Positions 53,254 to 61,842 of a DNA stretch of 64,000 nucleotides are shown here, in pieces. Under the pieces are notes generated by a model that did not search any database, was not told where the DNA came from, and saw only the letters and a program-made list of their open reading frames with translations. The number at the start of each line of letters is the position of its first letter. Within the stretch, counting starts at the first letter, position 1. Origin of the DNA: Streptomyces sp. APSN-46.1 (GTDB lineage Bacteria; Actinomycetota; Actinomycetes; Streptomycetales; Streptomycetaceae); the NCBI RefSeq assembly GCF_022815725.1, contig NZ_JALGRF010000004.1, forward strand, positions 88,133 to 152,132, given 5' to 3'. The position numbers and the translations under genes are program-made.

Positions 53254-53753
53254 CCGCCGGCACCGACATGACCCGCCTGGAGGCGGAGCTGGCCCGGATC
53301 GCGGGCTCCGTCCCCGACCCCGAGCTGCCCGTGCTCACCCTCGCCGAGCTCGGCGTCATGCGCGGGGTGCGGATGTTCGAGGACGGGCACGCCGAGGTCA
53401 CCCTCACCCCCACCTACACCGGCTGTCCGGCCATCGAGGCCATGTCCGCCGACATCGAGCGGGCGCTGACCGAGCACGGCATACCCGAGGTGCGGGTCAC
53501 CACCGTGCTCTCCCCCGCCTGGTCCACCGACGACATCAGCGCCGAAGGCCGACGCAAGCTCGCCGAGTTCGGCATCGCCCCGCCGCGCCCGCACGCGGCC
53601 GGCGGACCGGTCCCGCTGACGCTGTCGGTCCGCTGCCCCCACTGCGGATCGACCGACACCGAGCTGCTCAGCCGGTTCTCCTCCACCGCCTGCAAGGCGC
53701 TGCGCCGCTGCGTCGCCTGCCGCGAACCGTTCGACCACTTCAAGGAGCTGTAG
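53247..53753 (+). CDS. paaD: Phenylacetyl-CoA epoxidase assembly subunit PaaD
   Basis: A 168-residue protein. The N-terminal DUF59/MIP18-like domain includes DPELPVLTLAELGVMRGV and LTPTYTGCPAIEAM, and the C-terminal zinc-ribbon-like part has CPHCGSTDTELLSRFSSTACKALRRCVACREPFDHFK with four or more cysteines. It helps mature the Fe-S reductase. The ATG overlaps paaC; paaE follows without a gap. Compared with gamma-proteobacterial PaaD the length fits. Confidence 0.92.
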   Translation: MVTAGTDMTRLEAELARIAGSVPDPELPVLTLAELGVMRGVRMFEDGHAEVTLTPTYTGCPAIEAMSADIERALTEHGIPEVRVTTVLSPAWSTDDISAEGRRKLAEFGIAPPRPHAAGGPVPLTLSVRCPHCGSTDTELLSRFSSTACKALRRCVACREPFDHFKEL

Positions 53754-54896
53754 ATGGCCGCGCCCTCGCCGTCCACACCGTCAGCCGCGCTGGTCACCCC
53801 GCGCCCCGTACGCCACGGCGCGTTCCACGCGCTCACCGTGACGGCGGTCGACCGGCTCACCGACGACTCGGTGGCCCTGACCCTGGACGTGCCCGAGGAG
53901 CTGCGCGCCGAGTACCTGCACGCGCCCGGCCAGCACCTCACCCTGCGCCGGATCGCCCCGGGGGGCGAGGAGATCCGCCGTACCTACTCGATCTGCTCGC
54001 CCGCCCCGGACCCCGACGGCACGGGCCCGGCCCAGCTGCGGGTCGGAGTACGGCTGGTGGAGGGCGGCGAGTTCTCCACGTTCGCGCACAAGGAGATCGC
54101 CGTCGGGGACGTCCTGGACGTGATGGTCCCGGCCGGGCGGTTCGTGCTGGAGCCGGCCGCCGCCCCCGCCACCGGGCACTACGCGGCGATCGTCGGCGGC
54201 AGCGGGATCACCCCGGTGCTGTCCATCGCCGCCACCCTGCTGCGGGCCCGCCCCGAGGCCCGGTTCTGCCTGGTGCGCAGCGACCGTACGGCCGCCTCGA
54301 CGATGTTCCTGGAGGAGGTCGCCGACCTCAAGGACCGCTACCCGGACCGCTTCCAGCTCGTCACGGTGCTCTCCCGCGAGGAGCAGGAGGCCGGGCTGCC
54401 GTCCGGGCGCCTCGACGAGGCCCGGCTGGGGGCCCTGCTGCCCGCGCTGCTGCCGGTCGCCGAAGTGACGGGCTGGTTCCTGTGCGGCCCGTACGGGCTG
54501 GTGCTGGGCGCGGAGCGGGCCCTGCGCGCGCTCGGCGTCGTCCGGTCCCGCGTGCACGAGGAGATCTTCCACGTCGAGGACACCGCGCCGCCGGCCCCGG
54601 CCGCCGCGGCCACCGCCTCCCACGGGCGGGTCACCGCCCGGCTCGACGGCCGCTCCGGCACCTGGCCGGTGCGGGACGGGGAGTCCCTGCTGGACGCCGT
54701 GCTCCGCAACCGCGCGGACGCCCCGTACGCCTGCAAGGGCGGGGTGTGCGGCACCTGCCGGGCGTTCCTGGTCTCGGGCGAGGTCCGGATGGACCGCAAC
54801 TTCGCGCTGGAGACGGAGGAGACGGAGGCCGGGTTCGTGCTCGCCTGCCAGTCGCACCCGGTGACGGAGGAAGTGGAGATCGACTTCGACCGGTGA
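53754..54896 (+). CDS. paaE: Phenylacetyl-CoA epoxidase reductase PaaE
   Basis: A 380-residue flavin/Fe-S reductase. FAD motif RTYSICSP, NAD(P) motif IVGGSGITPVLSIAATLL, and GWFLCGPYGLV in the nucleotide domain; the C-terminal 2Fe-2S domain has APYACKGGVCGTCRAF and a final LACQSHP. It supplies electrons from NADPH to PaaA. It starts directly after paaD. It ends the operon. The first 15 residues are a Ser/Pro/Ala extension. Confidence 0.94.
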   Translation: MAAPSPSTPSAALVTPRPVRHGAFHALTVTAVDRLTDDSVALTLDVPEELRAEYLHAPGQHLTLRRIAPGGEEIRRTYSICSPAPDPDGTGPAQLRVGVRLVEGGEFSTFAHKEIAVGDVLDVMVPAGRFVLEPAAAPATGHYAAIVGGSGITPVLSIAATLLRARPEARFCLVRSDRTAASTMFLEEVADLKDRYPDRFQLVTVLSREEQEAGLPSGRLDEARLGALLPALLPVAEVTGWFLCGPYGLVLGAERALRALGVVRSRVHEEIFHVEDTAPPAPAAAATASHGRVTARLDGRSGTWPVRDGESLLDAVLRNRADAPYACKGGVCGTCRAFLVSGEVRMDRNFALETEETEAGFVLACQSHPVTEEVEIDFDR

Positions 54897-54931
54897 GCGG
54901 GTCTGTGCTTTTCGCAGAGCGTGTTCTATCT

Positions 54932-54944
54932 TGACGCACCGTCA
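54932..54944. promoter_or_regulatory. TGACGCACCGTCA palindrome before acyl-CoA dehydrogenase
   Basis: A perfect dyad TGACG-CAC-CGTCA overlaps a TTGACG that may be a -35 box, 39 bases before the acyl-CoA dehydrogenase start. Such a site could bind a TetR-type fatty acid catabolism regulator. It differs from the PaaR sites, so this gene is probably separately controlled. Confidence 0.5.
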
Positions 54945-54982
54945 GACAAGAGCGGGATCCGGTGCGCGCGGGAGGACAGGCA

Positions 54983-56125
54983 GTGGACTTCACCTTCACC
55001 GAGGAACAGCGGGCCGCCGTCGAGGCGGCGAAGGCCGTGTTCGCCGATGTCGCGCCCGACGGCGTGCCCAGCCCCGCGCTCACCCCGGGGGCCGTCGCCG
55101 AGGAGTTCGACCGGCCCCTGTGGGCCAAGCTGGCCACGTCCGATCTGCTGAGCCTGGTCCTCGCCGAAGAACACGGCGGGGCCGGGCTCGACGCCATCGC
55201 CCTGTGCCTCGTCCTGCGCGAGGCCGCGAAGGTGCTCGCCCGGGTGCCGCTGCTGGAGCACTGCGCCACCGCCATGGCCGTCCAGGCCCACGGCAGCCCC
55301 GAGCTGGCCGCCGCCCTGCTGCCGGACGCCGGGCGCGGAACCCTCGTCCTCACCGCCGCCGCCCACGGCCGCACCGGCCACGACCCGGCCGAACTCGCCG
55401 TCATCGCCCGCCGCGACGGCACCGGGTGGACCCTGGACGGGATGCAGACCTCCGTGCCCTGGGCGCACAGCGCCGACTGGATCGCCGTACCCGCCCACAC
55501 CGGCGAAGGAGAGGCCGTCCTCGCGCTGATCCCGCGCGATGCCGAGGGGCTGGGACTCGCCGACCAGTACTCCACCACCGGCGAGCGGCTCGCCGAACTC
55601 GCCCTGGACGGCGTACGGGTGCCCGCCACGCACCTCATCGAGACCCCCGGCGCCTGGGACCGGCTCCGCCAGCTCCTCGCCACCGGGACCTGCGCCCTCG
55701 CACTGGGGCTCGGCACCCGTGTCCTGGCCATGACCAGCCAATACACCGGCAAGCGCGAGCAGTTCGGCTTCCCGGTGGCCACCTTCCAGGCCGTCGCGGT
55801 CCAGGCCGCCGACCGCTACATCGACCTGCGCGCCATGGAGGCCACCCTGTGGCAGGCCGCCTGGCGGCTGGACGCCGCGACCGGCGGGGCCGGGGGCCCG
55901 CTGCCGAGCGCGGGTGATGTCGCCGTCGCCAAGATCTGGGCCTCGGAGGGCGTACGCCGGGTCGTACAGACCGCGCAGCACCTGCACGGCGGCTTCGGCG
56001 CCGACACCGAGTACCCGCTGCACCGCTACCACGCCTGGGCCAAACAGCTGGAGCTCCAGCTCGGCCCGGCCGCGGCACACGAGGAGGCACTGGGCGACCT
56101 GCTGGCGGCCCACCCCCTCGGGTGA
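54983..56125 (+). CDS. Acyl-CoA dehydrogenase
   Basis: A 380-residue flavin-dependent enzyme of the acyl-CoA dehydrogenase superfamily. It has VDFTFTEEQRAAVEAAKAVFADV, AEEHGGAGLDAIALCLVLREAA, and the C-terminal QYTGKREQFGFPVATFQAVAVQAADRYIDLRAMEATLW and QHLHGGFGADTEYPLHRYHAWAK. GGAGG precedes the chosen GTG; a second GTG lies seven codons upstream. Position after paaE suggests a role in catabolism of aromatic acid side chains or short fatty acids, but the palindrome at 54932 implies its own promoter. Confidence 0.88.
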   Translation: MDFTFTEEQRAAVEAAKAVFADVAPDGVPSPALTPGAVAEEFDRPLWAKLATSDLLSLVLAEEHGGAGLDAIALCLVLREAAKVLARVPLLEHCATAMAVQAHGSPELAAALLPDAGRGTLVLTAAAHGRTGHDPAELAVIARRDGTGWTLDGMQTSVPWAHSADWIAVPAHTGEGEAVLALIPRDAEGLGLADQYSTTGERLAELALDGVRVPATHLIETPGAWDRLRQLLATGTCALALGLGTRVLAMTSQYTGKREQFGFPVATFQAVAVQAADRYIDLRAMEATLWQAAWRLDAATGGAGGPLPSAGDVAVAKIWASEGVRRVVQTAQHLHGGFGADTEYPLHRYHAWAKQLELQLGPAAAHEEALGDLLAAHPLG

Positions 56126-56147
56126 GGCCCCACTTCCCCAAGAACCC

Positions 56148-56492
56148 TCAGAGCACGAAGGCCGGGTTCCCGCCGTCCGCCACCATCGGGCGCCCGGCAC
56201 GCTCCCAGGCCTGCATCCCGCCGTCGATGTTGACGGCGTCGATCTCCTGGCGCACGAGGTACTGGGTGACCTGCGCGGAGCGCCCGCCCACCCGGCACAT
56301 CACGTGGACCCGGCGGCCGTCCTCGATGGCCTCCGTCAGCTCGCCGAAGCGGGAGACGAAGTCGCTCATCGGGATGTGCAGCGCCCCGTCCACATGGCCG
56401 GCCGCCCATTCGTCGTCCTCACGGACGTCCAGCACAAACCCTCCGGAGGGCACCGCGTCGGCGTCCACCGAGGGAAGCGGTCCGAAGTTCAT
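56148..56492 (-). CDS. Rhodanese-like domain protein
   Basis: A 114-residue single rhodanese domain. It reads FVLDVREDDEWAAGHVDGALHIPM, then the catalytic loop VHVMCRVGGRSAQVTQYL with the active Cys, and NIDGGMQAWERAGRPM. It probably carries sulfur for cofactor or thiolation chemistry. It converges on the acyl-CoA dehydrogenase gene. A repeat element lies upstream. Confidence 0.9.
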   Translation of the reverse strand: MNFGPLPSVDADAVPSGGFVLDVREDDEWAAGHVDGALHIPMSDFVSRFGELTEAIEDGRRVHVMCRVGGRSAQVTQYLVRQEIDAVNIDGGMQAWERAGRPMVADGGNPAFVL

Positions 56493-56546
56493 ACGTCGCC
56501 TTCTCTCATCACAGATCTGACCTCCAACCTATCCGAGGTCCCACAA

Positions 56547-56620
56547 ATCCAGCCCCGCCGGCGTTTGAGGCGCGGGGCCCGGGGCGGAGCCCCAGAAGCC
56601 CGGGCGCAGCCCGGGGCCCC
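56547..56620. repeat. GC-rich intergenic repeat, single copy
   Basis: One copy, AGCCCCGCCGGCGTTTGAGG and its GGGGCGGAGCCCC hairpin, between the J-domain gene stop and the rhodanese start on the same strand. It could end the J-domain transcript. Confidence 0.8.
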
Positions 56621-56631
56621 ACCCGACCCCG

Positions 56632-57450
56632 TCAGGACACGGCGGCCAGCTCCGCCTCCCGCTCGGAAACCCGCGCCAGCAACTGCTCCGCGATCTCCTC
56701 CAGCAGCCGGTCCGGATCATCCGGCGCCATCCGCAGCATCGACCCGATCGCGCTGTCCTCCAGCTCCTTGGCCACCAGCGCCAGCAGCTCCTTGCGCCGC
56801 GACAGCCACTCCAGCCGGGCGTACAGCTCCTCGCTCTCGCTCGGACCCGCCGTCTCCGCCGCCGGCCCGGTCGCCCACTCCTGCGCCAGCTCGCGCAGCA
56901 ACCGCTCGTCGCCCCGCCCGTACGCCGCGTTGACCCGCGCGATGAACGCGTCGCGCCGGGTCCGCTCGGCCTCGTCCTGGGCGAGATCCGGGTGCGCCTG
57001 GCGGACCAGGTCGCGGTAGAGCCGGCGTACCTCCTCCGTCGGGCGCACCCGCTCCGGCGGCCGTACCGACCGCTCGGTGAGCATCGCGGCCGCGTCGTCG
57101 GAGATCCCGTCCGAGTCGAGCCAGTCGTGGAACAGCTCCTCCACGCCCGGCATCGGCATCACCAGCGAGCGCGCCTCGCGGGCCCGCCGCAGGTCCTCGG
57201 GATCGCCGGTCCGGGCCGCCTTCGCCTCCGCGATCAGCGCGTCCAGCTCGTCGAGCCGCGAGTACATCGGGCCGAGCTTCTGGTGGTGCAGCCGGGAGAA
57301 GTTCTCCACCTCCACCCGGAAGGTCTCCACCGCGATCTCGAACTCGATCAGCGCCTGCTCGGCGGCCCGCACGGCCCGCTCCAGGCGCGCCTCGGGACGC
57401 TCTTCGCCGGAATCGCCGGGGACTGTCTGTTCAGTCTGCTGCTCGCTCAC
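56632..57450 (-). CDS. J-domain (DnaJ-like) protein
   Basis: A 272-residue coiled-coil protein with a C-proximal J-like domain. Helices around residues 20-95 (LERAVRAAEQALIEFEIAVETF and on) form a long coiled coil. Residues 140-175 read VRRLYRDLVRQAHPDLAQDEAERTRRDAFIARVNAAYG, with HPD at 153-155, the Hsp70-contact tripeptide. The rest is acidic helix. It may recruit DnaK to a specific client. A parS site lies just 5' of its start. Confidence 0.78.
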   Translation of the reverse strand: MSEQQTEQTVPGDSGEERPEARLERAVRAAEQALIEFEIAVETFRVEVENFSRLHHQKLGPMYSRLDELDALIAEAKAARTGDPEDLRRAREARSLVMPMPGVEELFHDWLDSDGISDDAAAMLTERSVRPPERVRPTEEVRRLYRDLVRQAHPDLAQDEAERTRRDAFIARVNAAYGRGDERLLRELAQEWATGPAAETAGPSESEELYARLEWLSRRKELLALVAKELEDSAIGSMLRMAPDDPDRLLEEIAEQLLARVSEREAELAAVS

Positions 57451-57484
57451 CCGGCCAGCCTAAGGCCGGTCCGCCCGGGCCGAA

Positions 57485-57498
57485 GTTTCACGTGAAAC
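57485..57498. promoter_or_regulatory. parS site, perfect
   Basis: GTTTCACGTGAAAC again, 35 bases upstream of the J-domain gene start. It is intergenic and identical to the site at 37480. Confidence 0.9.
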
Positions 57499-57544
57499 AT
57501 CGACCCGGGACCGTGACCCACCCGGCCGAGTCCGAGGCCGGTCC

Positions 57545-57625
57545 AGACCCCGCCCTCAGGCCCGGTCCGGACCCCGCCCTCAGGCCCGGCCCAGGCCCGG
57601 CCCAGGCCCGGCCTCAGGCCCGGCC
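57545..57625. repeat. CAGGCCCGG short tandem repeats
   Basis: Between the parS site and the DUF2252 stop, the sequence consists of repeated CTCAGGCCCGG and CCCAGGCCCGG units with two longer GGTCCGGACCCCGCC copies. They are low-complexity, likely expanded by slippage. Confidence 0.65.
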
Positions 57626-59086
57626 TCAGACCCCGGCCTCCGCCGCGATCCGCCCGGCTCGGACCGCCGCCACCAGATCCGCGTGGTCGGCCTCGCTCCG
57701 GTCGGCGTAGGCCACGGCGAAGGTGGCCATCGCCTCGTCCAGCTCGTCGTTCTTGCCGCAGTACCCGGCCAGCACCCGCGGATCGGCGCTGTGCGCGTGC
57801 GCCCGGGCCAGCAGCGCACCGGTCATCCGCCCGTAGTCGTCGATCTGGTCCGGGGTCAGCGCCGCCGGGTCCACGCTGCCCTTGCGGTTGCGGAACTGGC
57901 GGACCTGGTACGGCCGCCCCTCCACCGTGGTCCAGCCCAGCAGGATGTCCGACACCACCTGCATCCGCTTCTGGCCGGCCACCACCCGCCGCCCCTCGTG
58001 GTCCTCCGGCGCGGACTCGAAGCCCAGCGCCGGCAGGTGCGGCAGCAGCACCGAGGGCCGCGCCTCCTTCACCTGGAGCACCAGCGGCTCGCCCCGGTGG
58101 TCCAGCAGCAGCACCACGTACGAGCGGGTGCCGACGCTCCCGGTCCCCACCACCCGGAAAGCCACGTCGTGGATCGCGTACCGGGCCAGCAGCGGCAGCC
58201 GGTCCCCCTGGAGGGTCTTCAGGTACGGGCCCAGCGAGGCCGCCACGGCCGCCGCCTCGCCGTCCCCGACGCGGCGCAGCACCGGGAGGGCGTCGACGAA
58301 GCGGCGCACGCCGTCCGCCCCGGACTCCGTCGACTTGGCTGCGAACCGGGCGGAGGTGTTGTTGCGGGCCTTCTCCGAGACCCGCTCCAGCGTGCCCAGC
58401 AGATCCCGGGCGTCGGTGTGCGAGACCAGCTCCTCGTCCGCGATGGCGTTCCACGCGTCCAGGGCCGGCAGCTTCGCCAGCAGCCGCATGGTCCGCCGGT
58501 ACGCGCCCACCGCGTCCAGCGCCGCCGCCCGGCAGGTGTCCTCGTCCGCACCGGCCACCCGCCCGGCCAGCACCAGCGAGGTCGCCAGCCGCTTCACGTC
58601 CCACTCCCACGGACCGAACACGGTCTCGTCGAAGTCGTTCAGGTCGATGACGAGCCGGCCGCGCGCGTCGCCGTACAGGCCGAAGTTCGCCGCGTGGGCG
58701 TCACCGCAGATCTGCGCGCCCACCCCGGTCACCGGACCGCCGGACAGGTCGTGCGCCATCAGCCCGGCCGACCCGCGCAGGAACGCGAACGGGTTCGCGG
58801 CCATCCGGCCCACCCGGATCGGCGCCAGCTCGGGGACCCGTCCGACGTTGGACTCCTCCACCGCCCGCACGGCGTCCGGCCTGCCGGCCGGTGCCTCGAA
58901 GAACGCGTGCGCCGCGCGCGGTACGCGGGCCCGCAGCGCCTTGCCCGCCGCCCGGGGCGATCCGGCCACGATCCGGGGAGCGAACCCCTCGACGGCCGGT
59001 ATCCTCCCGCCGCCCCTGGTCCCGCCCCTGGTCCCGTCCGTCGTCCCGACCGGCTCCGCCACCCGCTGCTCCGGTACCGCCACCAT
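57626..59086 (-). CDS. DUF2252 domain-containing protein
   Basis: A 486-residue protein of the DUF2252 family, distantly related to aminoglycoside-kinase-like folds. Landmarks: GRMAANPFAFLRGSAGLM, GDAHAANFGLYGDARGRLVIDLNDFDE, WEWDVKRLATSLVLAGR, RNNTSARFAAKST, QGKRMQVVSDILLGW-like GQKRMQVVSDILLGWTTVEG, and RQFRNRKGSVD. GDAHAANFG and DFDE resemble the catalytic and metal loops of kinases. ATG start with GGGGG nine bases upstream; a GTG five codons earlier is possible. The substrate is unknown. Confidence 0.82.
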   Translation of the reverse strand: MVAVPEQRVAEPVGTTDGTRGGTRGGGRIPAVEGFAPRIVAGSPRAAGKALRARVPRAAHAFFEAPAGRPDAVRAVEESNVGRVPELAPIRVGRMAANPFAFLRGSAGLMAHDLSGGPVTGVGAQICGDAHAANFGLYGDARGRLVIDLNDFDETVFGPWEWDVKRLATSLVLAGRVAGADEDTCRAAALDAVGAYRRTMRLLAKLPALDAWNAIADEELVSHTDARDLLGTLERVSEKARNNTSARFAAKSTESGADGVRRFVDALPVLRRVGDGEAAAVAASLGPYLKTLQGDRLPLLARYAIHDVAFRVVGTGSVGTRSYVVLLLDHRGEPLVLQVKEARPSVLLPHLPALGFESAPEDHEGRRVVAGQKRMQVVSDILLGWTTVEGRPYQVRQFRNRKGSVDPAALTPDQIDDYGRMTGALLARAHAHSADPRVLAGYCGKNDELDEAMATFAVAYADRSEADHADLVAAVRAGRIAAEAGV

Positions 59087-59172
59087 GCGCGCCGCCCCCA
59101 CCCGTACCCGTCGGACTGTCCCGGCCCGTCCCGGCCCGTCCGGCCAACATCATCAATTCGGGCTGACGGTAT

Positions 59173-59832
59173 CTACAGCCCGGCGTCCCTGGCCAGCAGG
59201 GCCGCCTGTACCCGGTTCTCGCACCCCAGCTTCGACAGGATCCGGCTCACGTACGTCTTCACCGTCGCCTCGCTCATGTGCAGCCGCCGGCCCGCGTCCG
59301 CGTTCGACAGCCCCTCGCCCAGCAGCGCCAGCACCCCGCGCTCCCGCTCGCTCAGCTCGGCCACCCGTCGCCGGGCCGCCTCGCCGCGCCCCGCGGCCCG
59401 CCCCGACGCCAGCTGGTCCACCACGTGCCGGGTCGCGGCGGGCGACAGGTAGGCGTCACCGGCCGCGGCCGCCCGCACCGCGCCGATCAGCTCGCCCGGC
59501 GCCGAGTCCTTCAGCAGGAACCCCGCACCGCCCTCGCCCAACGCCCGCAGCACGTTCTCCTTCTCCCCGAAGGTGGTCAGGATCAGCGCCCGCACCTCCG
59601 GCGCCGCCCGCCCCAGCTCACCCAGCGCGGTCAGCCCGTCCATCACCGGCATCTGGATGTCCAGCAGCATCACGTCCGGCTTGTGCGCCCGCGCCAGCTC
59701 CACCGCCTCCCGGCCGTTCGCCGCCTCCGCGACGACCTCGATGTCCGGCGCCGAGGTCAGGATCATCCTGATCCCGGCCCGGATCAGCGGCTCATCGTCA
59801 GCGATCACCACTCGGATCACCTTGGCTGTCAC
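59173..59832 (-). CDS. NarL/LuxR-type response regulator
   Basis: A 219-residue response regulator. Receiver: IRVVIADDEPLIRAGIRMIL with acidic pair, phosphoacceptor in VMLLDIQMPVMDG, LTTFGEKENVLRAL and LLKDS. Output: LSERERGVLALLGEGLSNADAGRRLHMSEATVKTYVSRIL. It is downstream of its kinase gene (eight-base gap to the kinase stop) and is its cognate partner. The GTG giving VTAKVIRVV is chosen as the family start; no strong upstream alternative. Confidence 0.92.
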   Translation of the reverse strand: MTAKVIRVVIADDEPLIRAGIRMILTSAPDIEVVAEAANGREAVELARAHKPDVMLLDIQMPVMDGLTALGELGRAAPEVRALILTTFGEKENVLRALGEGGAGFLLKDSAPGELIGAVRAAAAGDAYLSPAATRHVVDQLASGRAAGRGEAARRRVAELSERERGVLALLGEGLSNADAGRRLHMSEATVKTYVSRILSKLGCENRVQAALLARDAGL

Positions 59833-59840
59833 CCGCGCTC

Positions 59841-61544
59841 CTACTGCTTGACCTCGTACGCCTGCTTTTCCACGAGCTTGCCGTCCTTGAAGCAGAACCG
59901 GAAAACCATGTCCGTCCCCAGCTCCGGCGGCTGGTCCGTCGCCAGCAGCGCCAGACACTCCGTGCCCGCCGGCCTCGCGGGCCCCTTCCGGTCCAGCCCC
60001 GACGTCAGGATGGAGTCCCCGCTCGGCAGCCGGTCACGGACCTCCTGCTCCGAGGCACCCACCTGTACGGAGTCGTACTCGGCCTCGTCGATCATCGCGT
60101 CGTTCACGGAGCCCATCAGCAGCACCACACCGACCACGAGCACGATCACCAGCACCACCGCCGCCGCGAACGCGATCCCGCAGCCCATCGCGACACCACC
60201 GGTCCTGCTGCGCGTGGGCACCGTCAGCTCACGGTTCACAGCCGCCCAGTCCATCGGCGGCACCCCGTCCAGCATGTGCGCCTGCAGCTGCTGCCCGAAG
60301 TCGTCGGCCGCGTCCACCACCCCGGCCGGTTCCGCGCCGTAGGGCAGCACCCCGGCCACCCGGAAACCGCCGTCCTCGGTCGTGCCCGCGTGCACCATCC
60401 CGCCGACCAGCCGGGCCCGTTCGCGCAGCCCCGTCAGCCCCTGCCCGCCGGACACCACCTCGCCCGCACCCGTCCCGGCCGCCGGCCCGTTGGCGATCTC
60501 CACCACCAGCGAATCGTCCTCGTACCTCAGCTCCACCGCGATCGGCGCACCCGGGGCGTGCTTGTACGCGTTCGTCAGCGCCTCCTGCACGATCCGGTAC
60601 GCCGCGTGATCGCACGCGGCGGCCAGCGGCCGAGGCTGCCCCGCCGTGGTCAGCCGTACGTCGGTCCCCGCGCCCCGCGCCGCCTCCACGACCCCCGCGA
60701 TCCCGGCCACCCCGCGCGCCGCGGGCTGCGCCGCCTCCTCCACCGGGACCGGCGCCTCCACCCCGTCCCGCAGGATCCCGACGACCTCGCGCAGCTCGTG
60801 CATCGCCGCCACCGACGCGTTCCGCAGCACGCCCACCGCCTCCCGCTGGCGGTCGGTGAGCTTCGGGTCCACCTCCAGCGCCCCGGTGTGCACCGAGATC
60901 AGCGCCAGCTGGTGGCCCAGGCTGTCGTGCATGTCCTGGGCGATCCGCTGCCGCTCCCGCAGCCTGGCCTGCCCGGCGACCATCGCCCGCTCCCGCATCA
61001 GCTGGGCGTTGCGCTCCTGGAGCGCGCGCAGCAGCGTCCGGCGCTGCGACCAGTACCGGCTGGCCAGACCCGGCATGACGGTCGTCACAAGGAACAGGAG
61101 CGTGGTGAACACGATCACCAGCAGCGGCCGCATCTGCGACCACTCGCTGACCACGCCGAGGCCGACCGCCGCGACGAACGCCACGATGAACGCGGCGAGC
61201 GCCCGGCCCACGCCCACGATCCGCCGCCCCGCCGACCAGCCGAGCAGGCCCGTCACGAACAACGCCCCGGGGAAGAACGCGGTCAGCGCCGAGCCCACCA
61301 CGAGCGTGGCCGCCGGCAGCCTGCGCCGCAGCAGCGTCAGCGCCACGACGAGCACGACACTGGCCAGCATCCGCCGCCCGGAACCCTGGTCCAGCTCCTC
61401 GACCCCGAGACCCAGCACCGCCAGAACCGTCGCGAGCGCCAGATCGCCCGCCACCATCCGCCACGACCAGGGCTCGGGCCCCTTCAGCCAGTCCCGGCCC
61501 GCACGCATCCTCGCCGTCACATCCACGCGCCCGACCCTAGACAT
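59841..61544 (-). CDS. Sensor histidine kinase with extra C-terminal exported domain
   Basis: A 567-residue NarL-type (HisKA_3) kinase. Six hydrophobic segments fill residues 30-165. The dimerisation/phosphoacceptor helix is RERQRIAQDMHDSLGHQLAL with His206. The ATPase domain (about 300-400) includes YRIVQEALTNAYKHAPGAPI and GGQGLTGLRERARLVGG. Unusually, the kinase core is followed by another membrane span (AAAVVLVIVLVVGVVLLMGSV, about 455-483) and an extracytoplasmic tail of about 85 residues with YDSVQVGASEQEVRDRLPSG, resembling SmpA/BamE-type modules, and two cysteines. This would put a second sensing surface outside the cell. Confidence 0.88.
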   Translation of the reverse strand: MSRVGRVDVTARMRAGRDWLKGPEPWSWRMVAGDLALATVLAVLGLGVEELDQGSGRRMLASVVLVVALTLLRRRLPAATLVVGSALTAFFPGALFVTGLLGWSAGRRIVGVGRALAAFIVAFVAAVGLGVVSEWSQMRPLLVIVFTTLLFLVTTVMPGLASRYWSQRRTLLRALQERNAQLMRERAMVAGQARLRERQRIAQDMHDSLGHQLALISVHTGALEVDPKLTDRQREAVGVLRNASVAAMHELREVVGILRDGVEAPVPVEEAAQPAARGVAGIAGVVEAARGAGTDVRLTTAGQPRPLAAACDHAAYRIVQEALTNAYKHAPGAPIAVELRYEDDSLVVEIANGPAAGTGAGEVVSGGQGLTGLRERARLVGGMVHAGTTEDGGFRVAGVLPYGAEPAGVVDAADDFGQQLQAHMLDGVPPMDWAAVNRELTVPTRSRTGGVAMGCGIAFAAAVVLVIVLVVGVVLLMGSVNDAMIDEAEYDSVQVGASEQEVRDRLPSGDSILTSGLDRKGPARPAGTECLALLATDQPPELGTDMVFRFCFKDGKLVEKQAYEVKQ

Positions 61545-61567
61545 CCGCCCCCGCCCCCGGCCGCCCT

Positions 61568-61594
61568 CTTTCGTCGCGCCCGCCGCGACGAAAG
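61568..61594. promoter_or_regulatory. CTTTCGTCGCG dyad upstream of the sensor kinase gene
   Basis: A perfect 11-bp inverted repeat (CTTTCGTCGCG / CGCGACGAAAG) with a 5-base loop lies 23 bases before the kinase start. It is a good candidate for a response-regulator binding site and autoregulation. As a terminator for the tRNA-Leu transcript it would also be well placed. Confidence 0.55.
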
Positions 61595-61759
61595 TAGGAC
61601 AGCCGACGCTCCGTCAGCAGCCCGCACCGTTCCGGATGTGGCCTGGATCACCCGCCAACTCGAACCGCCAACTCAACCGGCCAACTCAAACCGCCGACTC
61701 ATCGGCGGGAAACGCGAAACGGCCGCCACCACTTTCGTGGTGACGACCGTTCGTCGAAG

Positions 61760-61842
61760 TGGGCGAGGGGGGATTTGAACCCCCACGTCCCGAAGGACAC
61801 TGGCACCTGAAGCCAGCGCGTCTGCCGTTCCGCCACTCGCCC
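61760..61842 (-). tRNA. tRNA-Leu (anticodon CAG)
   Basis: A class II tRNA folded by eye. The 5' acceptor arm GGGCGAG pairs with CTCGCCC at the 3' end, and the anticodon stem CTGGC/GCCAG holds the loop TTCAGGT, so the anticodon is CAG (decoding CUG). The variable arm is TGTCCTTCGGGACG, and the T arm contains GGTTCAAATCC. CCA is not encoded in the genome beyond the first A. Length and long variable arm are typical of tRNA-Leu. Confidence 0.93.
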
